Shown here: positions 48,310-58,972 of the stretch, piece by piece
How positions within the stretch are numbered: position 1 is the stretch's first letter
Layout: every line of letters starts with the position of its first letter
Assembly (NCBI GenBank): GCA_012976225.1
Contig: JAAVVG010000001.1
Coordinates: 558,001-622,000, forward strand
From: Golubevia sp. BC0850
Taxonomy: Eukaryota > Basidiomycota > Exobasidiomycetes > Golubeviales > Golubeviaceae
DNA length: 64,000 nucleotides
Reading direction: 5' to 3'
The notes under the pieces: generated by a model
Told to the model about the DNA's origin: nothing
Seen by the model: only the letters and a program-made list of their open reading frames with translations
Databases searched by the model: none
Program-made: the position numbers and the translations under genes

Positions 48310-48915
48310 ATTCCTTTCAGACCCTCTCGAATGGCCTCTTCTACTTCTTCTACTTTATTACCAATAGGTCTTTGCTTTCAAGTGCTAAAAACCAAGTCCT
48401 CTTTCTCTCTCTATTCCTTGTCTCTTGCAACGATTCCTTTCTCCCTTTCGATCTTTCTCCCTAGTCATTCGCATTCTCTCCCTTCATCTTTGCTTTTGTA
48501 CTCTATCTAAATAGGTTGCTTCATTCGTAGATCGCTTTTTTGAGATTGTACTTTAAATCCCTGCCCTTTCCCTTTTTCTTTCTGAAACAACGCAGTCTCT
48601 GTTTTTGAATCACCCACGGCAGATTCAATCTGGCAAGGAGCTGGATTCCATACGTCGTTGGCGGTTTTCATTTAGGGCTTCTATCAGGCGTTTTTATGTT
48701 AAAGCTTAGTCCTGAGTCTGAAGCTGCCTTTCGTGAAGCGTCTGGAGAGGGACTGCGCAACGTTGCGTTCTCTGCATCAAAACTAAATCTGTTCTATCAG
48801 TCTCATGTTTCACTTGTAGATTCCACAAAGTGGATCCCAAACTTTTCTATTGCGATGTATTTAGTTCTAAATGAATTTCAAATGACGTTTCCTTCATTTC
48901 TTTGACGTTTCTGAT
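48310..48915. other. Convergent gap between PAS/GATA gene and HIS7
   Basis: 606 bp. The first 250 bp is C/T-rich 3' UTR. An open frame at 48696-48905 has no family signal. Nothing else is seen. Confidence 0.4.
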
Positions 48916-51333
48916 TTACTTTCTTGAGATTTCACCAGCTCCCTCTCCAACCTCTTCCAGCCTAATCTCAAAGCCCTTCTCTCTGAGGTGAGATTTGACT
49001 TCTCCAATTTCACATTCTCCTCTATGAAAGATTCCAGCAGCAAGTGCAGCTTCTACAGAAGAAGGATACGATCCAGGTGAAAGAGCCTTTGGTTCGAAAA
49101 TTTGTGAAAAGTGAGTAGGGTTTCCGGCTCCTGTTTGTGCGATTCGAAAGGATGTGAGTCGATAGAAGGGAAGGAAAACGAAAGAATGAAGTCAGAGGCC
49201 AGCTTTCAGGTCTTTCAAGAAATGAGTCTGCAAAGGCTCTTGGGAAACTCACCTGAACTGGCCACAACAGGGATCCCAACATTTCGCCTAATTAAATCAA
49301 TCAACTGTCTATCAAATCCTTTATTACTTCCATCTCTATCAATACTATTGACCAAAACCTCTCCTGCACCTAGTCGTTCAACGCCTCTAGCTAATTGAAC
49401 TACGTCTACATCTCTGTCTTCTCTACCTCCTTTGATAGTACATCTATACCACCATTTCCTTCCAGCATCTTCATTTCCATCCAATCCCTCGACAATAGAA
49501 CTTGCATGTTTCTCCAATCCTTCAGGTTTCGTGTTTTCATCAACATAAACCCTTCTAGGATCAATAGACACGACTACAGCTTGATTTCCATAAGCTTTAG
49601 AAATCGTTTCGATTCCAGTTTCGCCACCTAAATCTTTATCTTCAGCTTTCATTGGATCCACTTCAGCTTGCTTTGTTCTAGTTTCTATCCTTTTTAAAAG
49701 ATCCTCGACGGCTAGAACAGCTTCACTTCCGATTGAAACTTTATCTGCTCCAGCTCTAAAATACGTGGTAGCAACTTCTAAAGCTGATTTCTTGGTACCA
49801 TCTGGATCTACAGAATCTTTGATTCCACCACCTATCGTTAAAGGAACGAAGATTGAAGCAGCAGAATTAGAAACCACAGTTAACATAGGTTGATCTTTCA
49901 AAGGGCAAGATCTAAACGAAGTGATGTTTAGGAAGACGATCTCATCAGCTCCAGATAGATAATACCTTAGAGCTAAATCGACTGGTTTTCCTAAATTCCT
50001 AACTGCTCCTCCGACTACTGCTTGTTGATCATTTGAAGTTGAGGGCGTTGATTCTTTTTCTCTGACATCATAACTTTCTCCTTTCGTTACAACTAAATCT
50101 CCATCGTCATTAGTTCTAACATCTAAACAAGCAACCACTCTCTTTGTTAACCCATCTTTTTCTCTAATCTCCAATCTTGAATCGATGACTTTCTCACTGA
50201 TCGAAGAATTATCAGAGCTAGTTGAAGGCAATTTCAACCAAGTCTTCAACAATTCCAATCCAGCTCTGCCAGATTTTTCAGGATGAAATTGAGTTGCAAA
50301 AATATTGCCTTTTTGAATTGAAGAGACAAACAATTCTTGACCGTATTGAGTTAAAGACAAAGCCCAAGTCTCATGTAATTCCTTTTGAAATCCAACTTTA
50401 TAGGAATGAACGAAATAGAAGTGATCTGAATTCTCATCTCCTGCTTCAGTTGGTTCTTTCAGACCATAAAGTTCTGCTTTGTTTCTAACAGATCTAGCTG
50501 TGTTCCAACCCATTTGTGGAACTGTCTTCTTAATTGAGTCTGAACCTTTTTGATCGGATTCTTTGAATTTGGTCACTCGACCTGGAACTGCTCCTAAACC
50601 TTCGGTTTCTGGTGATTCTTCCGATGATTCGAATAAAGCTTGCATTCCGATACAGATTCCCATGTATGGTTTACCACTTGCTAGGTATTTCTTCAGAGGT
50701 TCAGCATATCCTTTTGATCTTAGAGATTGGAGAGCTGGTCCAAAGGCTCCAACTCCTGGAAACAGAAGTTTCTGTTGGGATACGATAGAGTTGATATAGA
50801 GAGTTGGTATGTGAGCCTCCCGAAGACAAACCTAATTTCAGGAGGGATTTCTAAAGGGCCTTGGGTATGAATCCTTCCAGATCTACCTTCCATGAGCAGT
50901 GAGCTATTCCTCCAAAACCTCCCAAACATCTCCCATGCTTTTATCAGTAGAAACGATTCGACCAGCAGTTTTTGATTCTCTGGGCCTTGATAGCAATGTC
51001 GGCCATCTTCCATCTACGATAGCAGGTTCTCTTTCTGTGTCTCCTTCTCTTTCTCGCTGTGGGTTGATTGATACTCACGTCAGCCTTCTGAATATCATCT
51101 GGATGATTGACCCACTTGAACTCATATCCCAACTTTGTAATAGAATTGGCAAGACTTCGAACATCTGTAGAGGAGAGAGGTGGAGAGACAAGAAGGAAGA
51201 TGAGCGATTGCAAGGCCAGGATAGGATAGAATAGGATAGATAGCCAGTCACCTCCTCTCTCTTCTTTTTTTTTTTTTTTTTTGCTTTGAGAAAGTGACTT
51301 ACTTCCAGCTCCGTAATCTAGAATGTAAAGCAT
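48916..51333 (-). CDS. HIS7: Imidazole glycerol phosphate synthase, bifunctional (HisHF)
   Basis: Four exons (51333-51303, 51164-51079, 50771-49253, 49130-48916) encode 616 residues. The N-terminal glutaminase half begins MLYILDYGAG and carries the nucleophile Cys79 in YMGICIGMQ and the His-Glu pair in FATQFHPEKS. The C-terminal cyclase half is a TIM barrel with VVACLDVRTNDDGDLV (acid catalyst), GGAVRNLGKPVDLA, LTIGGGIKD, NSIDRDGSNKGFD and AALAAGIFHRGE. It converts PRFAR plus glutamine-derived ammonia to imidazole glycerol phosphate and AICAR in histidine synthesis. Fusion of both halves is the normal fungal state. Only 139 bp separate its start from the divergent thioesterase. Confidence 0.96.
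51265..51282. repeat. T18 homopolymer in HIS7 intron 1
   Basis: An uninterrupted run of 18 T on the plus strand inside the first intron of HIS7. It reads as A18 in the transcript, so it does not serve as a pyrimidine tract. Confidence 0.8.
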
Positions 51334-51472
51334 TGCTTGGTGGCAGGACCGATGTTGGGTGTGATGGTAACCCGCTTGTAGCCAGCCTTATCGTCGAGTC
51401 AAGAAAGAGATTTTGACGAGAATTTTTACTTTCTTCTTCTTTCTTTCTTCCTCCTCTCTTCCCATCGAGATC

Positions 51473-52060
51473 ATGGAAAATTCAAAGTTAGAGATGATTC
51501 GAAAGGTAAGCTTTAGAAAGCACATCAAGAATCGAGAGAACTGCGGGCAACCTATCTCACCTCACCTCCTCCCCTTGCCCTTTCATCCCACCTCCCACCT
51601 GAACCTCTCCCAGCTCAACACCGAAATCAATTCTAAATCTCCCATCTACAATCTCTTATTCCCGTCTCTAGAAATCCTGGTTTCCAACTCTTCTCTAGTT
51701 CGAGCTATCCTTCCACTGTCGCCCATTCTCTTAAACTCTCGACAAACTCTTCACGGCTCGGTCTCAGCCACGATAATAGATTTGTTCGGCTCTTTAGTCA
51801 TAGCTTCAGCCTCAGACAAACCTCTAGAAGCTAAAAGAGGAGTTTCAGTAGACATTCACGTCAGTTATACTTCAACTACAAAGGAAGATGAGGTTTTAAT
51901 CATTGATGGCAAGCCAGATAAAATTGGCAGAACTTTAGGATTCGTTAGCGTTGAAATCAGGGCTGTGAAAAAAGATGAGGTTGATTTGGAGAAGCTGAAA
52001 AGTGGGCGGTGTGTTGGTAGATTGGTTGCTAAGGGTAGTCATACAAAGGCTTTGGTATAG
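51473..52060 (+). CDS. 4HBT/PaaI-type hotdog thioesterase (ACOT13-like)
   Basis: Two exons (51473-51505, 51614-52060) encode 159 residues, typical of a single hotdog domain. The motif LHGSVSATIIDLFGSLVIA matches the HGG..A...D catalytic and oxyanion segment of ACOT13/PaaI thioesterases. It is followed by GVSVDIHVSYTSTTKEDEV and IGRTLGFVSVEIRA, and ends GRLVAKGSHTKALV. Such enzymes hydrolyse medium- to long-chain or aromatic acyl-CoA as tetramers, often in mitochondria; the substrate cannot be fixed here. The intron is 108 nt. Confidence 0.9.
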   Translation: MENSKLEMIRKVSFRKHIKNRENCGQPISPHLLPLPFHPTSHLNLSQLNTEINSKSPIYNLLFPSLEILVSNSSLVRAILPLSPILLNSRQTLHGSVSATIIDLFGSLVIASASDKPLEAKRGVSVDIHVSYTSTTKEDEVLIIDGKPDKIGRTLGFVSVEIRAVKKDEVDLEKLKSGRCVGRLVAKGSHTKALV

Positions 52061-52486
52061 AAGAGAAGAAAGGGGGGGGGGTGTCGATAACGGTGGTTGC
52101 ACAAGCTATAAGGCTCTTGTCTTTTATCCGATCTACAGTCTTTTAATTTTACAGTTTGACTTTCTTTCTTTCGATGCGTTGCATCTGAGGTATCCCCTTG
52201 TCGTTCACTTTGAACTCTGATTTGAGTCAACCTTCTCCTCCTTTTCCAGTCTCCGTCGTTCAGAACCTCCTGCTCCATTTCAGATTCTAGAAAAAAGTTT
52301 TCTGATCTGAGGCCGAGCTCCGAACCAGAGATCTCATTGCAATACGGATTTACAGGTATGCAACTCAGCAACTGCGCTCTACTACCCGAACGGCTTCATC
52401 TCCTAGTTGAGAATACAAAAGACAACGTTTCTCGTTCCACTTTTCAATTCTCGCTGTTTGTTTTTTCGATCGAACTTGCAGAAGAC
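52061..52486. other. Region downstream of thioesterase gene
   Basis: A 10-G run lies at about 52072-52081. A tRNA-like arrangement at 52300-52400 was examined and rejected. No supported gene. Confidence 0.35.
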
Positions 52487-53041
52487 ATGGTATCAGATTT
52501 CAGTTTCATCAAACTCAGACGTTCTTCAAGCTCACCTGAGAAAGGTGGCAAGGCAACGGGAATCGCTTTGGTAAGTCTGGTAGAAGCTGACCTCACCTTT
52601 GAATTTGAAGTCCTACCTAACCATATTCAAAGATTTGTTGAAAGGAAACAAAGGCAGAGCCAACTGTGAGGGCTGATGCAAACGAACCCCGATCTCCTTT
52701 TCTCCCACTCTGGCTCATCTCTTGTCTCAAAGGGTGCCATTGCTGCAGTTGTCGTCTTTGTTGTTCTAGTATCCAGCTACTCCTGCTACAGAGCGAAGGA
52801 CACCCCAAGTCTCTGCCCTCCAACTACCAGGAAAGGTTCAAGGGCTTGAATCGACACTTTGGCGCTGAAGCTTGGGAGATCGGGTGAGCCTACTGAAGAT
52901 CTAGAAAGGAATGAGATGGAAGGGAAAGAGGAGACCTGCGATACGATGAAAGCTACGAAAGATGGCAGAAGCGTTAGATCAGATAAAGAGTTCGAACGTT
53001 TTTCAGCACAAATAGCGACGCTTCCCCCGGCACACCTTTGA
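52487..53041 (+). CDS. Unresolved small membrane-protein gene candidate
   Basis: Exon 52487-52570 (28 codons, Ser-rich, ending GGKATGIAL) and exon 52611-52665 (SYLTIFKDLLKGNKGRAN) join in phase across a 40-nt intron with good splice signals. After a GTGAGG donor, the next coding-like piece contains a hydrophobic segment (VVFVVLVSSYSCYRAKD), and then an acidic, charged frame runs to a TGA ending near 53041 (GEPTEDLERNEMEGKEE). These pieces are in frames I could not join without an extra shift near 52847-52890. No family is recognised. It may be a small single-pass membrane protein with further introns, or a decayed gene. Confidence 0.3.
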
Positions 53042-53247
53042 ATTTGGATCACTCGAGACTGCCCCAATCACTTATTCTTCCACTAATCTGATGTACAAAT
53101 AAACAAAGAAGACCTAATCGCCATGCTTTCTTTTGTTGACTAACGGTGAAGAAAGCGAGATACATCGACAGATACACGAATTGACAAAACCAACGAAACG
53201 AAATGTCCAACAAAAAGATGTGAGAAAAGTCTCTTCAACTGAGCTTC

Positions 53248-54728
53248 CTAAGCTAAACTTCCACCCAAAACTCCTAAGACAGTGACCCAAGCTGCTCTTC
53301 TCAAACTCTCCCCTCCCTCCTCTTCGAACATTTTCTTCAAACAATCCGCCAATCCGGTGTATCTCTCTGCTACTGGAGCCCCAAACCCGTCAGCTTCAAG
53401 TCTTGCAGCTTCTTCCTCTGATCTTGGTTTATCACAATTTCTTGGTGCGATGACTGGTTCTGGGGATGAGCCCAAGATGATGGCCTCTTGAGACGTACGT
53501 TGAGAATCTTCTCCGACTGGACGAGCTTCGGTTGGAAGAGCTTCCTGTCTCTCTGGTTTTTGAATCGAAAGCCTGATGGTTGCGCATTGTAAAGGAACTA
53601 GAACGACGACTGAAAGGATCAGCCAGGCGATGAAGACACTCAGTCCGAGGAAAGAGAAGTTGAAAGTCGGGGTTGGGTGGTCTGCATCTCCTTCTCCTGA
53701 TCCTATTCCTTCTCCTGGTGGTCCTACCCCTGCTCCTACTCCTGGACCGACTGCAATTTGTACCAAAGATGGTATCAGCAGTTGACGAATGATCTGACCA
53801 GCTCCACTCCAAACCACTTGAGCGAAGGTGACTGAGAGTAGCCCTGGTAGAAAGTAGAGGCGCCAAGGTTGCCTGAATTCTGAAGGAGAAAGTAGCTCTC
53901 GAAGGTTTTTACGGGGATTGTTGTAGGAAAGAGAGCGAGGATGAACGATACACCTAGGGTGTGCGAAAAAGCAAGGAATAGTCATCAGCTGAGATTCTGA
54001 AAAGAGTGACAGAGTCACCTACAGGACTCTCACATTACGATTCTTGTTCTGAACTTTAACTCACCTGGTAGTAATAACATTCAGAGGTAAAACAGCTAAA
54101 GTCGAAAACAGCATGAGAAGGAGATTTGCCCAGAAACTCCAAGTACGTAGAGAGTCATCTCCGTACATGCCTGTCATTCCACCGGGTCCATTGATGTGAA
54201 CTAAAGATGTGCCAACAATCGAGAGTAGTAAAATTTGAACAAGAGATGGAGCAGCACCTTGGTAGACTCCGCTCCAGCCTGACAACTTTTTTGTCCGAAA
54301 TAACATCTTCCAGATTCCCGAGACCACTGGACCGATCTTATGGAGTCGGATCGGAAATAAACAGAGCTGATCAGCCAATGTCTGTCGACTGCTTTGTGTG
54401 TATGTTGAAGAGAAAGGCAGCTCACCTTTGCAGATTGATTTCTATTTGCAGGACCATTTCCATCTTGCAGGCCTAATTGGATAGCCTGGCGAGGGAGTAA
54501 AGGAGACAGAGTTGTGATGATTGGCCTGAGAGTTTAAAGAATTCAAGAGGAAGCCGAAAGACTTACCTTTGGTAAATAGTTGGCTCTGAGTCTGGTCAGA
54601 GAGCCAGAGAAAGGGTGAAAAATGACTAAGGAAATGAGACCTGCCATCAAGACTCCCACCCAGACGAGCAGCAATTCTACGACGTTTAGGCGGGGCGAGT
54701 CTGTTTCTAACATAGTTGTCCCAAACAT
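53248..54728 (-). CDS. Degenerate mitochondrial carrier-family protein
   Basis: Four exons (54728-54567, 54485-54426, 54336-54065, 53953-53248) encode 399 residues. Three carrier-like repeats are visible, but every signature P-X-[DE]-X-X-[KR] is altered: HPFSGSLTRLRA, LPLNVITTRCIV and VPLQCATIRLSIQ have Ser, Asn and Gln where the acid should be. The second-half marker RYTGLADCLKKMFEEEGGES is well kept. Loss of the matrix salt-bridge acids is seen in non-transporting carrier relatives such as Ugo1/SLC25A46 of the mitochondrial outer membrane, which act in fusion and lipid homeostasis. A Gly/Pro-rich loop (GPGVGAGVGPPGEGIGSGEG) interrupts the third repeat. Assignment to Ugo1 itself is tentative. 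Confidence 0.75.
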
Positions 54729-55309
54729 GGTAGAAGTCGAGAAGAAGAAGAGAAGAGGAGGTTCTCAATCTCATCATGCATGGTCAATACCCACAAGGTC
54801 TTATACATAGGAGGTCTCTTCGGCGACGCTGTGCCGTGGATGTACATGAGCCTGTGTGGGGCCTGTAATCCATTATTTCAATACTCTTCGAAAGGTTCAG
54901 AATGTGGCCTGAGGAGACCATCCATCTCTCGAGTCGAAAAGAGGGGGGGGGGGGGTTGCAATGGTGAGCCTATGAGGATTCAAATACTTGATTCGACTGC
55001 TTACATTGCGGAGTAGATAGATGTTCTTTAACAGATGAAAGACATAGATAGAGACAAACAGTTCGGTGACCTTGAGAGGGGAACATGATGAAAAACTTGG
55101 GGAAAGAAAAGGCGAAAGGTGCTGGGGAGGAAAAGAGGGGTGGAAAAGAGGAGTGGAAAGGGAAAACATTTATGACCTTGTCGTATTTATTCCTAACTGA
55201 TGCTTGAGATCTTGCAGAGACCATGACTGGGAACCATATGGAGGAAAGAAGCTGATATTGAAAAGGGCAAGAAAGATGAGAGACGCTGCAGACCGATTTA
55301 GAAGCTCTC
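54729..55309. other. Gap between carrier-like gene and aspartic protease
   Basis: 581 bp holding the promoter of the carrier-like gene and the 3' UTR of the protease, both minus strand. It includes a 13-G run at 54943-54955. No gene seen. Confidence 0.4.
54943..54955. repeat. G13 homopolymer
   Basis: An uninterrupted run of 13 G on the plus strand in an intergenic region; prone to length error in sequencing. Confidence 0.75.
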
Positions 55310-57236
55310 CTAGATGGTCAAAGACTCCATGGTTCTGTTGGCGAAACCAAGTCTACGAGAGGTAGCTGTGACAGGATTACCAAGGTCGAAGGTGATCTGT
55401 TGGAGAGAAAGAAGGAAGAGAGGAAAGGTCAGTTGCAGGTAAAGCTAAAAGTAGGCACCGCTCATCTTTGGAGCTGATACTCACAGCAGTGTTCTTGAAC
55501 AAAGAAGCCCCAATGACTGCGAAGGCCTCTGGTCCAATTTGGAAAGCACTAGGGCACATGTCCTTCTTTCCATTAGACTCTTCCAGCGAGACCGGCTCCA
55601 ATGGATAGAACACGAAGTCTTCAGTAGGGATCTTGAATTGGCTTCCTCCGATCTGGAAGTAGAAGTCAGGAGTTCTCTGACTTGGTTTGAGACTTGCTTC
55701 GTATTCAGGTAGACCGGTCTTGCAAGGAACTAACCAACCGACTTCTTCACTTGGGAGTAGAGAACCATGGATACGAGCGTTGGCGGCAGCAGCGATTGAA
55801 GCAGGAACGTTGAGTAGAGCCGAACCGGTATCCAAGATGCACCTCTTGAGAGTAACTTCAGAAGAGACATCGTAAGACTTTCCATCGCTTTCCCTGACCA
55901 TCTTCATTCCATCGTAAAGACCACCCCAGTAGACTGTCGAGGTGCTGTTGACCCAGATGACGTCTCCATCTATGACTTCATGATCCAAACTTCCAAACAC
56001 ATATCTTCCTCCACCATCTTTACCAGTTCTCCTATCGGCCTTGATGAAAGTTGCTGAGAAGTAATTCTGGTCCAAGAGTCCATCCTCGACCATTCCTTCG
56101 AAGGGAGTAACCCATCCTCCTTCGACTCCAGCAGTTGCTCCAGGAGACATTCCAATGATTCCTTCCATACCTCTTCCAGCACGTGAGTTTCCAGTGATCT
56201 CAGTCGTCAGTCCGACACTTGTAGATGGAAGTTTGATCTCGTCGGATCCCTCTCCGAAGACCATTCGATCGTAACCTAGGTAACCACCAGAAGAACTTCC
56301 TCCTCCATACGTGATATTCCACGGCTGTCCTGGTGTCTTGGACGATTTGGCTGGGACAGCTTCACCTTTGGAATTGATGGTACGATTGTGATAGGAGATG
56401 GACTTTCGTGGATTGAAGAAGGTGTGGTTTGAGGCGTAGCAGCAAGCTGGAGAGTAGACCCAGGCAAGAGGAGATCCTGTATCTAGTACCACCTCTAGCC
56501 GCTGAGAAGGTCGTCCGATCCCAACGTTGACGAGCCACTGACAGGGAGAGATCAGGGGAGCAGAGGCGGGAGAGCAAGGAGCAGAAAGAGACATTCACGT
56601 TAGAACGTCGACCCAGCTCTAGGACAATGGGCCACTGGGTTTGAATGGATATAATCGCAGGGTATCTCCAGCAAGACAGACGCGCATACGCAGTTTCTCC
56701 ATCAGGAGGACACAGGATATGCGACCCCCTTCAAACAACACTTTGACCTTCCTGTGACTCTACCGAGAATTCTCCTTCAGACTCACCTCGTTATCAATCT
56801 CATCATTCTCAGTCTCTGCTACAGCTATTCCCCAGCCATTATCATCCCTCCAACTGAGAGAATCGTGAAGGGCAGAGTGCGCGGCTCCTACCACTCCACC
56901 AACAAGATCAGAGATCAACCCTCTCTCGTTCTGACTTTGCTGCTGTCTCTTTGACTCATTGACAAATTCAGCTCTCTGTTGCTGCTGATCTCTAGACCTT
57001 AGAGAAGTTGATCTTTGGGGTTTATCGATTAATGCACGTTTTGAGGAATGAGATGAGGATTTGAATCTACTTTGAACTTTTGATTTGGCTGTCTTGGTCA
57101 ACTTTCCATCAGGACCTAAGATTGAGTCAAGTGGATTGTGTTTGATAGATAGCGAGTTTGAGGCGAAAGTCAAGTTGATGAGAGTGGAAGAGAAACAGAT
57201 GCTCAGGATCAGTAGGGATAGAAAAGAGGATTGCAT
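55310..57236 (-). CDS. Pepsin-family (A1) aspartic protease, secreted or vacuolar
   Basis: Three exons (57236-56787, 56537-55495... see boundaries 56537-55485, 55396-55310) encode 529 residues. The N-terminus MQSSFLSLLILSICFSS is a clear signal peptide, followed by a 125-residue Gln/Ser/Arg-rich propeptide. The mature enzyme begins near exon 2 with WLVNVGIGRPSQRLEVVLD and the first catalytic DTGS at 169-172. The second catalytic DTGS is at 386-389 (CILDTGSALLN). The C-terminus DLGNPVTATSRRLGFAN is the usual A1 ending. The correct exon 2 end is 55485. Several N-X-S/T sites are present. The propeptide is long for the family. The presence of a C-terminal extension after GFAN of only 8 residues argues against a GPI anchor. 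Confidence 0.9.
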
Positions 57237-57750
57237 TTTGAAGGGAGGGAGAGGGAGAGAGGGAGAGAGATGCGGTGAAGGGGGAGAATAGGGAGAAAGG
57301 GAGTGAATTATTTGAAAGAAAAGAAAAGACCAGCTTAAATGTTGAATGAAATGACGAAAGGGTTTGAAAGAGAGTTGGAGAAGGACAAGAGTTCTGAGCT
57401 TGAAATTCTGTGACTTCGGTTCCTTGCCGTTCCTAACCCCCTTCTTTTTCGGACAATTCCTCCCTTCACTTATTCTCTTCACCGTTTATGTATCCATTGT
57501 TCCCCAATCCTTCTAGTTTCGAAGGTCAGAATCTCCCTTCTCCTCGTAGTCACCCTCCCAATCTCGACTGAAGTCTTCCGGTCATCTCACAAGCAGATCA
57601 TCATAGTACACATCTCTCCGACTTCTCTCTTTGGATTTGGGGATGTGAATACTCTTGACTCGTAATGAGGGAGAGGAATGATGCAGAAGTCACTGAAAAA
57701 GCTGGAATTCGGACAAAAATGAACAAATGGTACAGCAGAGACACTTCTCA
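57237..57750. other. Gap between aspartic protease and GUP1
   Basis: 514 bp containing the protease promoter (a purine-rich plus-strand stretch at 57240-57330, pyrimidine-rich on the coding strand) and the GUP1 3' UTR. No gene supported. Confidence 0.4.
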
Positions 57751-58933
57751 TCAACACTTTCGAGAGATACCATGCCGTAACTCCTCTTCTCTGTTCGATG
57801 CAAAAGAAAAGAGATAGCGAGAGAGAGAGGTGTGGTAGTGCAGACAAGGAGAGAGAAAGTCAGTCGATGGACTCGAATTGCGAAGCATGCTTCTTCAAAC
57901 AGAACTAACCTATATTCGAACATCACTTGCACTCCCGTGAATAGAACAAAGCAAGTTCCAACCATGAATCGAACACCTGAGCAAAACAGAGAAAGGTGTT
58001 GCGAAGGATCGTCAATGGAACAAGATTGTACAACATCAAAGACGGAGAGAGAGTTTGTCGACTTACCTTCCCAGCTACCCAAGATTTGATCCCACATGTA
58101 TTTGACTCCGTCTACTCCTATCGCGAATCCTACTAGATTGGCAGTCATCATCATCAAAACATTGGCCACCCCTCCAATTGCAGAAAGATGCCTATACCAA
58201 GATGTGGATCCAAACTGACAGTGAAACAGGAGAAGGCATGGCATCAGCACTGCGAGAAAGTTTGTAATTGTCGATGGGAAAGACAAAGCACTCACCTTTT
58301 TCTCAGGAATCAACTTCCTAGCAATCATCTCAGGTAAAACAAAAAAGGTGACCAACCAACCCCAAGTCAACAATTTGAAGCTCAGATCATGCCAAAGAGC
58401 GACGAAAGTGAAAACCAAAAGAGTTGAAGGGATTGGATTCTTGGAACCACCTAATGGAATGTAGATGTATCGAACTATCCACAAGTTGTAAGATCTATGC
58501 CAACTTCTCCAGAAACCTAGAGTTGAATAATTGTTGGCCATACATCTGACCATGTTTTCTGGTGGATCTACTCCATCTGCTAAAGCCCATAATCGGAAGA
58601 ATCTCCAGGGAATGAGTAGCTGAGGAGAAGTAACGATGGATCAGGGAGGGAGAAAGAACAGACTAGAAGATTCGGAGGGACAAGAAGCTCGCTATGAGAG
58701 TGCTCTGTTTTTCCATACTCACCTTCAGCCAAACCACAATCAGATTCCAGAATCCAACCATGCTCAATTGTAGAGGGTTCAAGCCATTCCAAGCTCTAGC
58801 ATCTTTGATAGCGTTAACCCACATATAGTGAAGTATTAATTCCATTACCAGCATGGAAGATAGAACTCGAATTGCATATCTGACGACTGGAGTCTTTGAG
58901 AACGGAAGAGGACGGTACATCTGAGGAAAAAGA

Positions 58934-58972
<39 letters not shown>

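Noticed and set aside
49080-49084. Apparent one-base frameshift near the 3' end of HIS7
   Set aside because: On recounting, the T run is three bases on the coding strand and the exon reads cleanly through to the TAA with the correct phase.
52300-52400. tRNA-like sequence on the minus strand with GAGCGC, CTGTAAA and GGTTCGG elements
   Set aside because: The T-arm stem does not pair, the B box has a G where the invariant A should be, the D-stem mispairs and no acceptor stem closes.
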